A stretch of 64,000 bases of DNA from Antilocapra americana (GCA_007570785.1 ML664174.1:5266828-5330827); one strand, 5' to 3'; shown: positions 1 through 11,424, counted from the first letter of the stretch. The notes: generated by a model not told the origin, from the letters alone. Numbers and translations are program-made.

Positions 1-165
1 TCCAGACATGAGCTAAGGATGAACACATCTGCTTGTCAGAACTGAGAGGCTAGAAAACCAACATCAAGCGAATGAAAGGCTGCTCCAGTTGGCATTTTTC
101 TGGCTGGCCCAGACCACCTTCTTGGCCCTCGTGGTCTCCATTTACAGCTACCACTGGCCCTACTG

Positions 166-399
166 GGGGCTTCCCAGGTGGCTCTAGTGGTAAAGAACCC
201 ATCTGCCAAAGCAGGAGACATAAGAGACACAGGTTTGATCCCTGGGTTGGGAAGGTTCCCCTGGAGGAGGGTATGGCAACCCATTCCAGTATTCTTGCCT
301 GGAGAATCCCATGGACAGAGGACCCTGGTGGGCTACAGTCCCTAGTGTCATGAAAATCAGACACAACTGAAGCAACTTGGCACACACAAGCACATGCGT
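166..399 (+). mobile_element. Bov-tA SINE with target duplication
   Basis: Typical ruminant SINE from the GGCTTCCCAGGTGG head through the GATCCCTGGGTTGGG box to the GACACAACTGA tail. It is flanked by an 11-bp perfect duplication TGGCCCTACTG at 155-165 and 400-410, so the full insertion is visible. Confidence 0.5.
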
Positions 400-1200
400 T
401 GGCCCTACTGAGACACACTTCCTGTTGGTGGTGGTGGTGATGCTGAAGGAGTGCTCACAGATGACCAGCCCCTAGGAGAGCCAGGAGATGCTTGTGGTGG
501 TCATCCTGCCTCCCAGAAAGGGATGTCATAAGTTTCTCACTCCGTTCTCCACTCAACAATCCTTCTGTCAACTTCTGGCAAGGATCCACCTTGGTAGCTG
601 GCTGAACTTTGCATACTCTTTTCTGATTTCTTCCTCTCTTTCTTTTTAACCCTGCAGTTGGACATCCTGTGACATTAAAACACCTCTCTTCTGTTCCAGA
701 AAATCCACAGCATTGTTTTTTTGTTTTGTTTTGTTTTTAATTTTTTGAAAAAGGAAAGACCACGTTTCATGAGTTCCAGCCTTGGTCCCTCTTCCTACTC
801 CCCAGGTGGCTATAAGGACACTCGTGGCCCCTGGTCTGGTCTTGGGGCTCTCACCTGGCACCTCTCAGCTGTTCAGAGCCCTCCCAGAGACTAGCAGAGT
901 AGGGAGCAGAGGATTCAGGACTACCTCCTGGCCGATTACCTCCTCCTCCTACCTACTACCAACTTCCTGATACGGTCCTGGGACCAGGACTGGACATTCA
1001 GCATATCTGGACCCACCTTCAGGGCTGGCTATATTAATGGGCTTCTCTAGGTCTACTTGCTAACTGCCAGGCCTCTCTCTCTCTTCTCCTGGTCAGAGCT
1101 CTGCAACTGGTTCAGCAACTGAGATTCAGAACTGGGAACAGAAGATCTGCATTCTAGTCCCATTTCTGCCAGGCTAACTTTGTTACTCTATTAATAGTTA

Positions 1201-1509
1201 GGGCTTCCCTGATAGCTCCGTGGGTAAAGAATCCGCCTACAATGCAGGAGACTCTGGTTCAATTCCTGGATTGGGAAGATATGCTGGAGAAGGGATAAGC
1301 TACCCACTCCAGTATTCTTGGGCTTCCTTTGTACCTCAGCTGGTTAAGAATCCGCCTGCAGTGCGGGAGACCTGGGTTCAATCCCTGGGTTGGAAAGAGC
1401 CCCTGGAGAAGGCTACCCACTCCAGTATTCTGGCCTAGAGAATTCCATGAACTGCATTGTCCATGGGGTTGCAAAGAGTCAGGCACAAATGAGCGACTTT
1501 CACTTTCAT
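1201..1509 (+). mobile_element. BOV-A2-type dimeric SINE
   Basis: Two head-to-tail units: a first head at 1201 ending in CCAGTATTCTTG, then a second head at 1320, then the 3' tail GCGACTTTCACTTTCA. Confidence 0.5.
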
Positions 1510-1589
1510 CCCACATACCCCATACTGTCATAGGATTGTTTACTTATTGTCATTACTAGCAACAATGGCAACAACAAAAGCAGTTAACC

Positions 1590-1775
1590 CTCATGCATTT
1601 ACTGAGCACTCTGTGCTCTTTATGACTGATGTCTAATTCTCACAGCTACCATATGACACTGGTGTTATGATCCTTGTGTTTTTAATAAGGACTATGAAGC
1701 TCAAAGATGTTACATAACCTCTCCGAGGTCACCTCCACACTCAGTTGCAGAACTGTAATGTAAAGTCCATACTTT
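1590..1775 (+). mobile_element. MIR-like relic
   Basis: Diverged match to the MIR pattern TTACTGAGCACT...TCTAATTCTCACAGC...AAGCTCAAAGATGTTACAT. Family call from memory. Confidence 0.5.
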
Positions 1776-1956
1776 GTTCAGCAAGTCCCATTATTTGAAC
1801 CAGATTCTTCAGTATATTCAGCAGATTTTTACCAAAGACCTATTTACGATTCATCAGATACTGTTCTAGAATCCCTCACACTCTAGTGAGAGAAGACAGG
1901 AACTCAGTAAAATTAGAAGCAAAAACGCAAGTAGACAAGAAAATGAGTAGAATACA

Positions 1957-2141
1957 TGGTCTAGTTGTGTTACAACCCCATGGACTGTAATCTTCCAGGC
2001 TCTTCTGTCCATGGGATTTCCCAGGCGAGAATACTGGAATGGGTTGCCATTTCCTCCTCCAGGGGATCTTCCCAACCCAGGGATCAAACCTATGCCTCTT
2101 CCACTGGCAGATTCTTTACCACTGAGCCACTTGGGAAGCCC
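1957..2141 (-). mobile_element. Bov-tA SINE
   Basis: Reverse orientation, from the CCCCATGGACTG tail unit to the GCCACTTGGGAAGCCC head. Confidence 0.5.
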
Positions 2142-2144
2142 TTA

Positions 2145-2560
2145 ATATCTGTCCGATGGTAATACATGCAATGAAGGGGATGGAGCAGGCAGAAACTGAG
2201 GGCGATGAGCGGAACTGCAGGTGGGGCCACAGTTTTAGTGAGGCTGATTAGGGATGTTCTCCATGAAAGGAGACTTCTGAGCTGAGGCCTAAGGAGGGGA
2301 GGAAGAGTCATGTGGCTCTTGGGGATGAGCGCTGAGGGCAGAGGGACCAGCAAGGGCACAGATCTAGAGGTAATAGTGCAGTCAGCAGGAGGCAGGGAGA
2401 GATTGAGGCAGTAGGAGCTGAGGGCAGAGTTGGTGGTGTGTCTTGTAGGGGAAGGGCAGAAGGTCTGAGGACTTTGGGGTTTGCTCCGAGTGACATGGGA
2501 GCCCTTGTGGGGTCTTGAGCAGCAGAGTAACATGATCTGACTGCACTTTAAGAGGATGCC
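2145..2560. repeat. Old interspersed repeat, family unresolved
   Basis: The phrases TTCTGAGCTGAGGCCTAAG, CAGAGGGACCAGCAAGGGCA and GCAGAGTAACATGATCTGA are those of a widespread ancient mammalian repeat (L2/MER type). A related piece lies at 5430-5740. A 172-codon minus-strand reading frame here is a by-product. Confidence 0.5.
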
Positions 2561-2932
2561 TAGTGAGAATCCCAAGGTTTTCACATTTGCCACTCGCACT
2601 CTAAGCACCTACCTGCATTTGGCTCTCTCAGGGGGAACAGGAAGGAGTCTCCATTTAGGTACCTCCCTTCCTTCCAAAAAGGAACAGGACAAAAGGCCCA
2701 AGCCCACCAGCGGTGGAGTCTCCTGGGTCAAAACTGGTCCCAGCAGTTGAATGTCTGAGCTACAGGGCTAGCCTGGGAATTTCTTTGAATTTCTTCGAAG
2801 AACCAAAACCTTCCCTAGAACCACTGTGTGGTTCACCTTTCAAGTTTCCCCAACCACTGAGCCCTGGCCTCAGGCAGAGTTTAAAGTTAGCTGTTTGATC
2901 ATTTACTTGTTTCTCTGTCAGGCCCCAGCCTT

Positions 2933-2958
2933 AAAAAAAAAAAAAAAAAAAAAAAAAA
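2933..2958. repeat. (A)26 homopolymer
   Basis: Uninterrupted A tract without a clear upstream retroelement body. Confidence 0.5.
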
Positions 2959-4077
2959 CAAGGAAGGGAGAAAGAAAAAGGCCTCTGGACGCAGCAGAGA
3001 TCCTTAATTTCTCAGCTACAGGAAGCTGGCTTTGCCAAAGCTCCCTTCTGGCTGAGACCGAGGATACAAAAGAGGTCACTATGGCCCAAAATACATGAAA
3101 GGAGGTCAGAATGGAAGGGTCACTTCACCCCAGTTCCCAGCATTGACTCCTCCGAATGCCTGCCTGGAAACCGTTTCCAAGAGTAAGTTACAAAGAGGAG
3201 AAAATCCCATGCCTGTTCCCACTCCAGCTGGTTCTGAGTCAAAGCCCCAGTGCCCATCTGCCCCACTGTCCCAGTCTGAGAGGGAAGAAAGACCTGGTCC
3301 TCCCAGCCCAGAAGCACAGATTGTGATTTGGATCACACCTCACCACACTGAGGTGATCCCTCCAGTAAAGGTGCTTATCCTATACCTGTCAGATGTGGAG
3401 TTTCCTGACTGAGATCTGGAAGGTGGTGTCCACCTCAGTTTGCCCACCTGTCAAATGGGTGAGATACCACCAGGCCTATTCACTTTTCAAGAAACTGGGT
3501 CAAGATGAAAAGGGAAGCAGTGGGAAAGGCTCTGCAAAGGACTGAGTGGGTACAGGAACAGCAAGGACAGGCCTTTGTCTTTTATGGGCTTCTTGGTATC
3601 CCTCCCTTCCAGCTCCTGGAGAACCTCTGGGACTGTTCTCTGCCCTGTTCCACCCTGCTCTTCATCTGGGAGGCTACTGTGTGGGCCACACCGCTGGGCT
3701 GCCTTCCTGAGTCAGGACAGGTTCAGCCTGCAGTCAGGGGGAGAGTGAGGGTGGATGTTCATCCCCTGACACCTTCCATCTGGTACGTGGGCTGACTGCA
3801 GGCACCCCAAGACCATAGCTTGTACTGGGGAGTGCTCTGTCCCTATCTTTCAGACCTCGGGGTAGCTGCACCTCCCAGAAGTCACGCGCCTAGCCCTACC
3901 CTGTCCCTCATGGTTCCCTATAACTTGTCCACACCACGTAAACAGGCCCTTTCATAAACCCCTACATCAAGTGTTCCATCTGTATCCAGCCTTTGTCTCA
4001 TGAACCTCACCAGCAGCTCTTAAGGTTCACTGGCTCTTCTCTTTCATTCTAGGGCTAAAGGATTCTTATGGCATTGC

Positions 4078-4092
4078 GTGTGTGTGTGTGTG
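4078..4092 (+). repeat. (GT)n microsatellite
   Basis: About seven GT units abutting the end of the adjacent SINE, a common place for such tracts in bovid SINEs. Confidence 0.5.
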
Positions 4093-4096
4093 AGCA

Positions 4097-4309
4097 CGCG
4101 CGCATGCACGTGCTCAGTTGTGTCTGACTCTTTGCCACTCCATGGACTGTAGCCCGCCAGGCTCTTCTGTCCACGGGATTCTCCAGGCAAGAATACTGGA
4201 GTGGGTTGCCATTTCCTACTCCAGGATATCTTCCCAATCCAGAGATTGAACCTTAGTTTCTTAGCGTATTGCAGGTGGATTCTTTACCACTGAGCCACCT
4301 GGGAAACCC
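4097..4309 (-). mobile_element. Bov-tA SINE
   Basis: Reverse copy beginning GCTCAGTTGTGTCTGACTC and ending GAGCCACCTGGGAAACCC. Confidence 0.5.
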
Positions 4310-4329
4310 TATGGTCTCATAAGTAATAA

Positions 4330-4500
4330 TAATGGCCACCAGCATCTTCATCCATCCTCTTCTTTACTGCTCATGACAGCCTCTTGGGGAAACTGAGGGT
4401 CAGAGAGCTTTCACTTACCCAGGGCCAAACAGCTTGTAGGTCATAGGGCCAGGCTTTGCACCCAGGTTTGCACCCAGTAACTGGGTCTGACCCTATTACT
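4330..4500 (+). mobile_element. MIR-like relic
   Basis: Contains the GGGGAAACTGAGGGTCAGAG core and the CCAGGGCCAAACAGC segment typical of MIR. Confidence 0.5.
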
Positions 4501-4634
4501 TACGTTGAACCATCACCCTCTACTGCACACTACCTCTCCCTCAGCCTTTCTGGCAGGGAAGCAGCCATGTAGTTCTTCTACACATGTCTAGCCCTATGGC
4601 CACAGGTTCTCCTTGACCACCTCATCTCTTTGTT

Positions 4635-4800
4635 TACTAGATACGTGGCTCTGGACAAATTACTTAACCTCTCTGTGCCTCAGTTTCTTTACCAGTAGAA
4701 TGGTACTTCAGAGTTTCATTGTGAGAATTTAAGTAGTCAATGTGTATAAAGTGCTTAGGGCCTTACACATAGAAAACACTCAATCTGGTTTGCCTACTAT
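4635..4800 (+). mobile_element. MIR-like relic
   Basis: Has the MIR phrases ACAAATTACTTAACCTCTC and TGCCTCAGTTTCTTTACC, followed by the usual tail. Confidence 0.5.
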
Positions 4801-4827
4801 TGTTATTGTGGTTATTCCCCAACTTAC

Positions 4828-4931
4828 CAAAATTTTCTCCCCCCCAGATGTCCATCTGGGCATCATACTTTCCCAAGTGGTTAAACCAGGACTTGTCAAT
4901 CACGAAGATTCCTCCAGCTATGACAGGTGTC
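4828..4931 (-). CDS. GALNT16: GALNT16 coding exon: start of the Gal/GalNAc-T motif
   Basis: 104 bp, completing Arg229 and encoding residues 230-263, [20 protein letters not shown] then [14 protein letters not shown], plus the first base of the next codon. PxxAGGxFxxD and the WGGEN motif belong to the acceptor-binding and catalytic part of the enzyme. The acceptor is GCTCCCAG|G and the donor TTTTG|GTAAGT is strong. It is the last exon in the window in transcription order. I searched 1-4827 by eye for the expected ELSFRVW exon and did not find it. Confidence 0.5.
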
Positions 4932-5223
4932 CTGGGAGCAAGAAGAGGAAAGTGGTAACACATGAGCTAGAGAATCTGAGCCCCTCTAGATGGCCTCAGG
5001 GCTCAGGTCATTTACCCTACAATCACCCACTTGCAGAGTCACTGGGGCTGGATGCCTGACCCATCCTTTGGTCTATGATCTCTCTCCCCAGGGCCCAGAA
5101 CAGAGTCAGCCCTTAGACCATGCACCTCTAGGAGCCCTGGTGACTAAACTGGCCCCCAGCAGCCTCCAAAGCCCCTGACTCAGGGAAGTGAGGGGTCTCC
5201 CCAGTACCCACAGCAGCTCTGAC
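4932..5223 (-). other. GALNT16: GALNT16 intron between the FDW and WGGENF exons
   Basis: A short 292 bp intron with GT-AG ends and no recognisable repeat. Confidence 0.5.
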
Positions 5224-5308
5224 CTTATGGGCTTGGTGGGGTCTGTCCGGGCAATCTTCTGCTCCAGAGGGATCTGCTCCCACTTGAAATGCAGGCTCCA
5301 GTCGAATC
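5224..5308 (-). CDS. GALNT16: GALNT16 coding exon: FDWSLHFKW segment
   Basis: 85 bp, completing Gly201 and encoding residues 202-228 ([27 protein letters not shown]) plus two bases of Arg229. GGFDW(S/N)LxFKW is a family hallmark near the donor-substrate pocket. The acceptor is CCCTTAG|GA. The donor ATA-AG|GTCAGA is acceptable but not strong. Confidence 0.5.
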
Positions 5309-6859
5309 CTAAGGGTCAGAGAGGGGTGAGGATGGGACTTAGGGCTCCTGTCCCCTCATTCTGCCCCCTGAGAGTCTCTCTTGATCAGAACCCAGCTTGC
5401 AGAGGGCCCTAGGCGATTGGTGTAGTCATTTCTTCATTCAGAATGAGACAGATCCCTGTCCTCATGGAGTTTCAATCTCCTGGGTAAGACAAAGACTTAC
5501 AAAGATAAATCAATAAGTGGATAATATGTCAGTTGGGGGTGAAAGTGCTAAAAAAACAAAAGAAAGAAAGAAAAGACAGGAGACATGTCCATGCTATTCT
5601 AATAAGGGTAGCCAGAAAGACTCTCTGATGAGGTGACATTTGAGTAGAAACCTGAATGAAGGACTGATCCATGCAGACTGAATGAGAAAAGGGAATTCTA
5701 GGTGGGAGAACAGCACGTGCCAAGGTCCTGAGGCGATTTCCCAAAGGAGAAATGCCTGGCTCCCTCCCATTCATCCTCAACATCTAACTAATGACTGTGT
5801 CCATTTATTGGAAATCTCAGCCCCAGAGAGGAAATCCACTCTGCTCATTAGCTCCTGGCCATGGATTCTCTGGAGCTGCTTGCCCAGTAGAACTTGCTGC
5901 ACTGATGGACATGTCCTACATCTGCCCTGTCCAACATGGTGGACACAAGTCACATGTGGTTATTGAGCACTTGAAGTGCTGCTGGGACAACTTAGGAATT
6001 GAGTTTTGAATTTTACTTAATTTTAATTAACCTAAATGTACATAGCCCAAAGTGGCTAGTATCTGCTGTATTGCACAGTATGGCTCTAAAGCCTAAATCA
6101 GAGCTGTCCAAAAGAAATACTTTGCAAGCTGGAGATGCAAGCCACATATGCAATTTAAATTTTCCTAGTAGCCATATCTAAAAGAACATATGAAATTAAT
6201 TTGAATAATGTATTTTTAATGCAAGATTATCCAAAATACTATCATTTCAAACTGATGATCATATTCATAATGAATACAAAAAATTATTAATGAGATTTTT
6301 TACATTTTTCAAACTAAGTCTTCAAAACCTGGTGAGTATTTTATCTTACAGCACATCTCAATTGAGACTGAAAATGGAGTCACATTTCAAGAGCTCAATA
6401 GCTAAATGTGGCTAATAGCTACTGTATTCAGCCAGGTCTACACCATTTTGGGGTGTACAAATCAGGAATCCATGCAAAGTTGAGGATTCCCCTTTCCTCA
6501 CTCCCAAGATAGTTGTCATATCATGTTCTTCTGCCAGGACTTGTGCCCATCCTCCTTGGGCTAGCTGTATTTGAGAAGCATGTATCAAAGTCTGGGGGCA
6601 GGGAAAGATTGGAGATTAGCTTGAATCTGCCCTCATCATGCCAGGAGCCTGCAACTGCCAGCTCTGGTCCTTCATCCCCAACTCCACAGCTCTATACAAT
6701 CTCCTTTCGTTTTCTGGAGGTAAAGGGCAGGGAGATGCTGTCTTGTTTTCTGGAGATGCTCCGGCAGAGCTAGGAAGAACAGCACCAAGCCAGGGCCTGT
6801 GCCTGCCCTCATATGCCTCCTTTCATGTCTAAAGCCCCTCCCCTGGGAGCTGGACCTAC
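5309..6859 (-). other. GALNT16: GALNT16 intron between the VSPIIDVI and FDW exons
   Basis: 1551 bp. About 5430-5740 resembles a very old interspersed repeat also seen at 1830-2560. About 5900-6440 is AT-rich with a MADE- or MER-like look, but I cannot name the family. No exon seen. Confidence 0.5.
5430..5740 (+). repeat. Old interspersed repeat, family unresolved
   Basis: Related in wording to 2145-2560: CCCTGTCCTCATGGAGTTTC, GACTCTCTGATGAGGTGACA and CAGCACGTGCCAAGGTCCTG. Confidence 0.5.
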
Positions 6860-6947
6860 CTCCTCGAAGGTCAGCAGATGCAGCAAGGTAAGCGAAATTA
6901 TCTAGACTGATGACATCAATGATGGGGCTCACCACGCGGGTGTGGTC
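6860..6947 (-). CDS. GALNT16: GALNT16 coding exon: VSPIIDVI segment
   Basis: 88 bp encoding residues 172-200 ([29 protein letters not shown]) plus one base of Gly201. VVSPIIDVI is a conserved catalytic-domain strand of the family, and the exact wording of the next block is one of the features that pointed to GALNT16 rather than GALNT2. The acceptor is CCCCTAG|GAC and the donor GGA-G|GTAGGT. Confidence 0.5.
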
Positions 6948-7261
6948 CTAGGGGAGGACACATGAGGTGTGAGGTCAGGGACTCTGTGAAAAAAGCCCCA
7001 GCTGCCTGTTTGGCAAAGTTCTCTTCAGGCATGAGGTATTCAGCACCTCCTGCAGGACACGTCAGGTTCCCAGGAGCTGTCCTGCATCACCACACCGGCT
7101 CACAGAAGGTCTCACTTGGGTCTCACAAGCACAATGCTCTCCCAGATTCTTCCTCTCACACCGTGTTGAGCCCTGCTGGGATCTTACCTCCTCAGTGAAG
7201 CCCTTCCTGGTTGCTGCAGGCGGAGGATTTCTTCCTCTTTTTAAGCTCCTATTGCAATTAT

Positions 7262-7460
7262 AGTCCAGACAATTCCTGGGACAACGAATCAGATGTTGCC
7301 TGAGATGGCTTTTCTGTTGCTGGTTTGAACTGTTGTCTTACTAATTGTCGTCCACCTTTGTACTTGTTGGGGTTGAGTCTTCCCAACTGGACCACCCGCA
7401 GCTTGAGGGTGGTGACCCTGTTGCGGTCCCGGGGGAACCCGGGTGGCACTCCCCTCATGC
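7262..7460 (-). other. GC-rich, coding-like patch, unidentified (possible retrocopy fragment)
   Basis: On the minus strand an open frame of 66 codons ends here, including LKLRVVQLGRLNPNKYKGGR. It carries CpG-rich wording in its 5' half that contrasts with its AT-rich flanks. I do not recognise a parent protein and see no poly(A) tail or target duplication. It could be a diverged retrocopy piece or chance. Confidence 0.5.
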
Positions 7461-7867
7461 CACCTCCACTTCAAGGTCAGACTCATACTCCCTTCATCAC
7501 CTCCTAGACACAATTCCACCTCCAAAACATTGGTGGGTAATGCCAATTTTACTAAAGGGTTTTTTCCTGAGGTGGGGGGATGTGGAGAGTAGTGGTGGTG
7601 GTGGATTTCATCATATACCACATGCAAAACTTAATCGCCCTTCATCAGCAGGATGTCTGCTCTCTTCTTTTCTTCCTCCATGGAGGAACAAGGAACAAAG
7701 CCTCTTTTTTCTTCTCTCTCTGCACTGACCCTCAAAATGCCCTTGTCTGCAATTCTGAATCTAGCCCTGCCCCTCAGTTCACACCTCGCCTTAGGATGAC
7801 AGAAATGTGGGATGTGGCAGATCAGAGGAGACCATCCATGGTCTCACAGTGTTCTGTGGAGGCCTCA

Positions 7868-8800
7868 TTTTATCCTTTTTATAGACTTGTTTTTGTATTG
7901 AGATATAATTCACATTATATAATAATTTTATTAGATATAATTGATATACTATAAAATTTCCCTTTTAAAAGCGTACAGTTCTGTGGTTTGTAGTGTATTC
8001 ACAGGGTCATGTCACCATCACCGCTATCAAAATCCAGAATACTTTAATCACCCCAGTAAGAAACCCTGTACCCACTAGCAGTTACTCCCCCATTCCCCTC
8101 CCTCCAGCTCCTGACAACCACGAATCCACTTGGTATTTCCTCAGATTTGTTTACTCTGGACATCTCATATAAATGGAATCATATAATTGGCAGCCTTTTG
8201 TGACGGGTTTCTTTCACTGAGCATAGTTTTCAAAGTTCATTCATACTATAACATGTATCAGTACTTTATTCCTTTTTATGGCTGAATAGTACTCCACTAT
8301 ATGGCTATATCACGTTCTGTTTACCCATTTATGAGTCGATAGACATTTGTTTGTTTCATGTTTTGCATATTTGGAATAACATTGCTCTGAATATTTGGAT
8401 GCAAGTTTGTGTATGGGGTATGTTTTCATTTCTCTTGAGTATATATCTAAGAGAGGAATTGCTGGGTCATATGGTAACTCTATGTTTAAACTTTTGCAGA
8501 ACCATCAGTCTGTTTTTCAAAGTGGCTGCCATTTGACATTGCCACCAGCAATGCACAAAGACTCCTATTTATCCAAATCCTCACCAGCAGTTGTACTGTC
8601 CATCCTTTGATGAGCCCTCCCAGGAGGTATCAGGTAGCATCTCATGGTGGTTTTGACTTGCATTTCCCTAATGACTTAATGTTAAGCATCTCTTCATGTG
8701 CTTGTTGACCATTTGTCTATCTTCCTTGAAGAAACATCCATTCAAGTCCTTTGCCCATTTTTAAATTGGGGTCTCTGTCTTTTATGGTTGAGTTGTAATC
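7868..8800 (-). mobile_element. L1M-type LINE fragment, inverted
   Basis: Reads as the reverse of an old L1 3' end: TTGAGATATAATTCACAT, GGCTGAATAGTACTCCACTA, GGAATTGCTGGGTCATATGG and ATTTCCCTAATGACTTAATG in order. Heavily diverged, no intact ORF2. Confidence 0.5.
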
Positions 8801-9158
8801 ACTTCATCCTTGGTTCCATGTGTCCAAATCCTCCCCATTCTAAAGAACAGTGGGCATGTGGGAAGGCCCTCTGCTTGAGAACAACGTCCTCTCCTCCCTC
8901 CTTCTCAGGCTTCCCAGTCTGATCCACCACCCTCCACTCCTCATTACTCCCCCAGGGAGGAAACAACACCATCCATTCGCAGAAGGAGCTCCACGGCTCA
9001 CCCACAAGTGAAGTCACTCAGGAGGGAGCAGATCACTTAGTTTCTAACTCGGCCTGCCCAGCTCTCAGGGACAGTTCATACCCTCCCCACCCGCAATGCC
9101 AAGAACATGGTGGGCACGTCCTGAGGGACAGAGCTCCCCCAGGGATAGAGAGACTTAC

Positions 9159-9280
9159 CTCCTTCACTCGCTGCAACATGGGCTGCAGCCACTCCGTGTT
9201 CACTTCGCAGTGGCTGTCCAGAAAGGTGAGGACGGCAGCTGCCGCCACGTCTGCCCCACGAACTCGGGAGCGGATCAGCC
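9159..9280 (-). CDS. GALNT16: GALNT16 coding exon with the DSH metal-binding motif
   Basis: 122 bp, completing Gly131 and encoding residues 132-171, from [20 protein letters not shown] through [10 protein letters not shown] to VKE. The Asp-Ser-His at residues 152-154 is the DxH motif that binds Mn2+ and the UDP diphosphate in GT27 enzymes, so the catalytic metal site is intact. The acceptor is CACTTCAG|GG and the donor GAG|GTAAGT matches consensus. A run of four alanines precedes the VLTFLDSH core. Confidence 0.5.
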
Positions 9281-9889
9281 CTGAAGTGGGAGGGACATGG
9301 CGGTGCTGGGACTCAGCCAGTTTGCTCAGCCATCCTCACAAAGGCTCAGGGCTCTCTGCCCCGAAGGGCCCAGGTCTCCTCTGAGTTACTGGACTTAACT
9401 TCTCTTCGTATTTGCTGATTTCTTCCCTCTCTCTTCCTTTCTCTTATCCACCCATCCATCAACCATCAATACTCCACGGCTGTCCTCTGAATGCCCCCCG
9501 GTGTGGAGGCCAGACACTGGACTCTGGGGACACACTGATGAACAGTCAAGAGTTTAGTGATCGGAAGTGGCAACAAAGTGTGGTTTGGTACCTAAGAAGA
9601 ACTAGAAATCAAAACCCTTTCCCCTTCAACATGTAGGAACCTCAGGGTGCTCCCCTCTGGCTGTACTATGCTGTATGACTTAAAGAGAATCTTCCAGACT
9701 AAGATAGGCTGGAGTCAGTGTTCTCTGCTTTATTCAATCTAAATGCCTTTCTCTGGTTTCAAGGCTCTCCGTCATCTGTCCTCACCCCACTTATTCCTGT
9801 GCTGACCAGGTCTGATTCTCCTGGGAAGGGAGACTAAGAAAAGGAAGCTTAAGAGGCTGGGCTCTGAGTGTGGGCCCCCTGCCTGGGGG

Positions 9890-10020
9890 TGGAATCTTGG
9901 TTCCTCAGTTCATCACTCCAGGCAAATTATTGAACCTTCTTAAACCCTAGTTTCTTTATTTGCAAAACAGGATGAAGGGCTGTTATGAGGACAGAGTGTG
10001 AGAATGTGAGCAGAGATGAG
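9890..10020 (+). mobile_element. MIR-like relic
   Basis: GGCAAATTATTGAACCTTCT followed by TTTCTTTATTTGCAAAACAG fits the MIR core. Confidence 0.5.
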
Positions 10021-10079
10021 GATGTAGGAAAGGCAGGAAGAGGCTGTTAGTACTACATGTACCCAGGCCTGACTGATGC

Positions 10080-10440
10080 CTTTGCTCGGAGTCTCTGGGC
10101 CTAGAACGCTCTCTCTTGCACCCCATTCATCTGTCTCTCAACCCCTCCAGGCTCCCTCCCAGATCACTCCCTTCTCCTTCAGCTCCCCACCCCCACATAA
10201 TTACACCAGCCTGGGAATCCATAATAAGCTTTCCGTGGGCAGGGACCACGTGTATACTTCTTTTGTGTTCCCTAGAGTGTCATGCACAATTCTATGCCAT
10301 AGTTGATGCTCCAGGTACATCTACTCTACCTGTGCTTTTCTCAAAGCATTTAATCCTTACAATAACTGTGCAAGGCAGAAAGAGTGCATTATTAGTCCCA
10401 TTTCTCAGAAGAGAAAACTAAGGCAGCCAGAAGTAGAGCT
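10080..10440 (+). mobile_element. L2/MIR-like relics
   Basis: An L2-like stretch (GTGGGCAGGGACCACGTG) followed by a MIR-like stretch (CATTTAATCCTTACAATAAC). Low-confidence family calls. Confidence 0.5.
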
Positions 10441-10625
10441 ACTTACCTACGGTCATGCTGCGATAAGGGCTGCTCTGAGGCAGCAGGAGGGTCTTTCCGC
10501 AGACCTTGGTCTTGCCACTAGTAATGCAGCAAGACTACATTCAGTTGGTATAATATGGCATCAAAAGGGAGCAGCAGTCTAGATCAAAATGGGTCTACAG
10601 TAGCACCCAGGACCCGAGGACGTAC

Positions 10626-10691
10626 CTTCCCGCCGGTCATTGCGCAGGCACTTGACCTTGGGGATCCTGGTTAGCAGCAGACAGTCTTCGG
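10626..10691 (-). CDS. GALNT16: GALNT16 coding exon: short helix and LRNDRREG segment
   Basis: 66 bp encoding residues 110-130 (EDCLLLTRIPKVKCLRNDRR, E) with split codons at both ends (Pro109 and Gly131). The RNDRREGL motif that spans this exon and the next is strongly conserved in the family. The acceptor is CCCTCAG|CC and the donor GAA-G|GTACGT. It is the shortest coding exon here. Confidence 0.5.
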
Positions 10692-11424
10692 CTGAGGGTG
10701 GAGAGAAGGAAGCAAGACTGTTCAGATATGGACATCAGACCACATGTAGTTTGAGCAGGCCCAGGGAAAGGGCTAGGGAAGGCGAGGTATGGTCATCTCC
10801 ACTGGGGGACAGGTCATCTCCCCATTCCCTACTCCCAGGCCAGACTGTACTTGTGACATAGCCCCCAGGGGGTGCCACAGAATACCAACAACCTCTCCAG
10901 TCCAACACCCTCTGAGCTAGATTGTGTGTTAAGTTGCTTCACTCATGTCGGACTCTTTGCAACTCTGTGAACTGAGGTCTGCCAGGCTCCTCTGTCCATG
11001 GGGATTCTCCAGGCAAGAATACTGGAATGGTTTGCCATGCCCTCTTCCAGGGGATCTTCCCAATCCAGGAATCAAACCCACTTCTCTTGCATCTCCTGCA
11101 TTGGTAGGTGGGTTCTTTATCACCAGCACCACCTGGGAAGCCCATTTTGTGGGGACAATATTCTGCACACGACAGTTGTGATAATGAAGGATGCTGCAGA
11201 TGTTGTTTAATTTTTTTAAATGTCATCTCACTGGTGTCCCATCAAAGCAACACCACTCCTTTGGCACCAAGGAGCAGAGCCAGGAAGGGAACTTAGTAAA
11301 GACTGAAGATCCCAGTGGAGAGAAGAGGTCAGCCTGTGGTGGCCACGACTATTTCAAGAGTGCCCCCCGGCATTCTGGAGAAATGGGGTGTGAAGCAGTG
11401 CAAAAAAAGAAGATGGATACTTAC
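10692..11424 (-). other. GALNT16: GALNT16 intron between the VDDFS and NDRRE exons
   Basis: 733 bp holding the only young Bov SINE in the exon cluster (10928-11143). Confidence 0.5.
10928..11143 (-). mobile_element. Bov-tA SINE
   Basis: Reverse copy from AAGTTGCTTCACTCATGTCG to CACCTGGGAAGCCC, inside the intron between two short exons. Confidence 0.5.

Larger units (their letters stand above)
1..4827 (-). other. GALNT16: GALNT16 intron after the WGGENF exon (partial)
   Basis: Intron running off the left edge. It holds four Bov SINEs, MIR remnants, an old unresolved repeat at about 1830-2560 and a 26-base A run. The parts at 390-1200 and 2560-4070 are mostly single-copy GC-moderate sequence in which I see no exon. 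Confidence 0.5.
6948..9158 (-). other. GALNT16: GALNT16 intron between the DSH and VSPIIDVI exons
   Basis: 2211 bp. It contains a possible L2 remnant at about 7150-7260, an unidentified GC-rich coding-like patch (7262-7460) and an inverted L1M fragment (7868-8800). The remainder is single copy. Confidence 0.5.
9281..10625 (-). other. GALNT16: GALNT16 intron between the NDRRE and DSH exons
   Basis: 1345 bp with MIR- and L2-like relics at about 9890-10020 and 10080-10440. No young SINE and no further exon seen. Confidence 0.5.

Noticed and set aside
2090..2608. 172-codon minus-strand frame
   Set aside because: Runs antisense through an old interspersed repeat and a SINE head; low-complexity composition.
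1..4827. Search for the next GALNT16 exon (expected to begin ELSFRVW)
   Set aside because: No minus-strand sequence fitting that exon was found; it probably lies left of the window.
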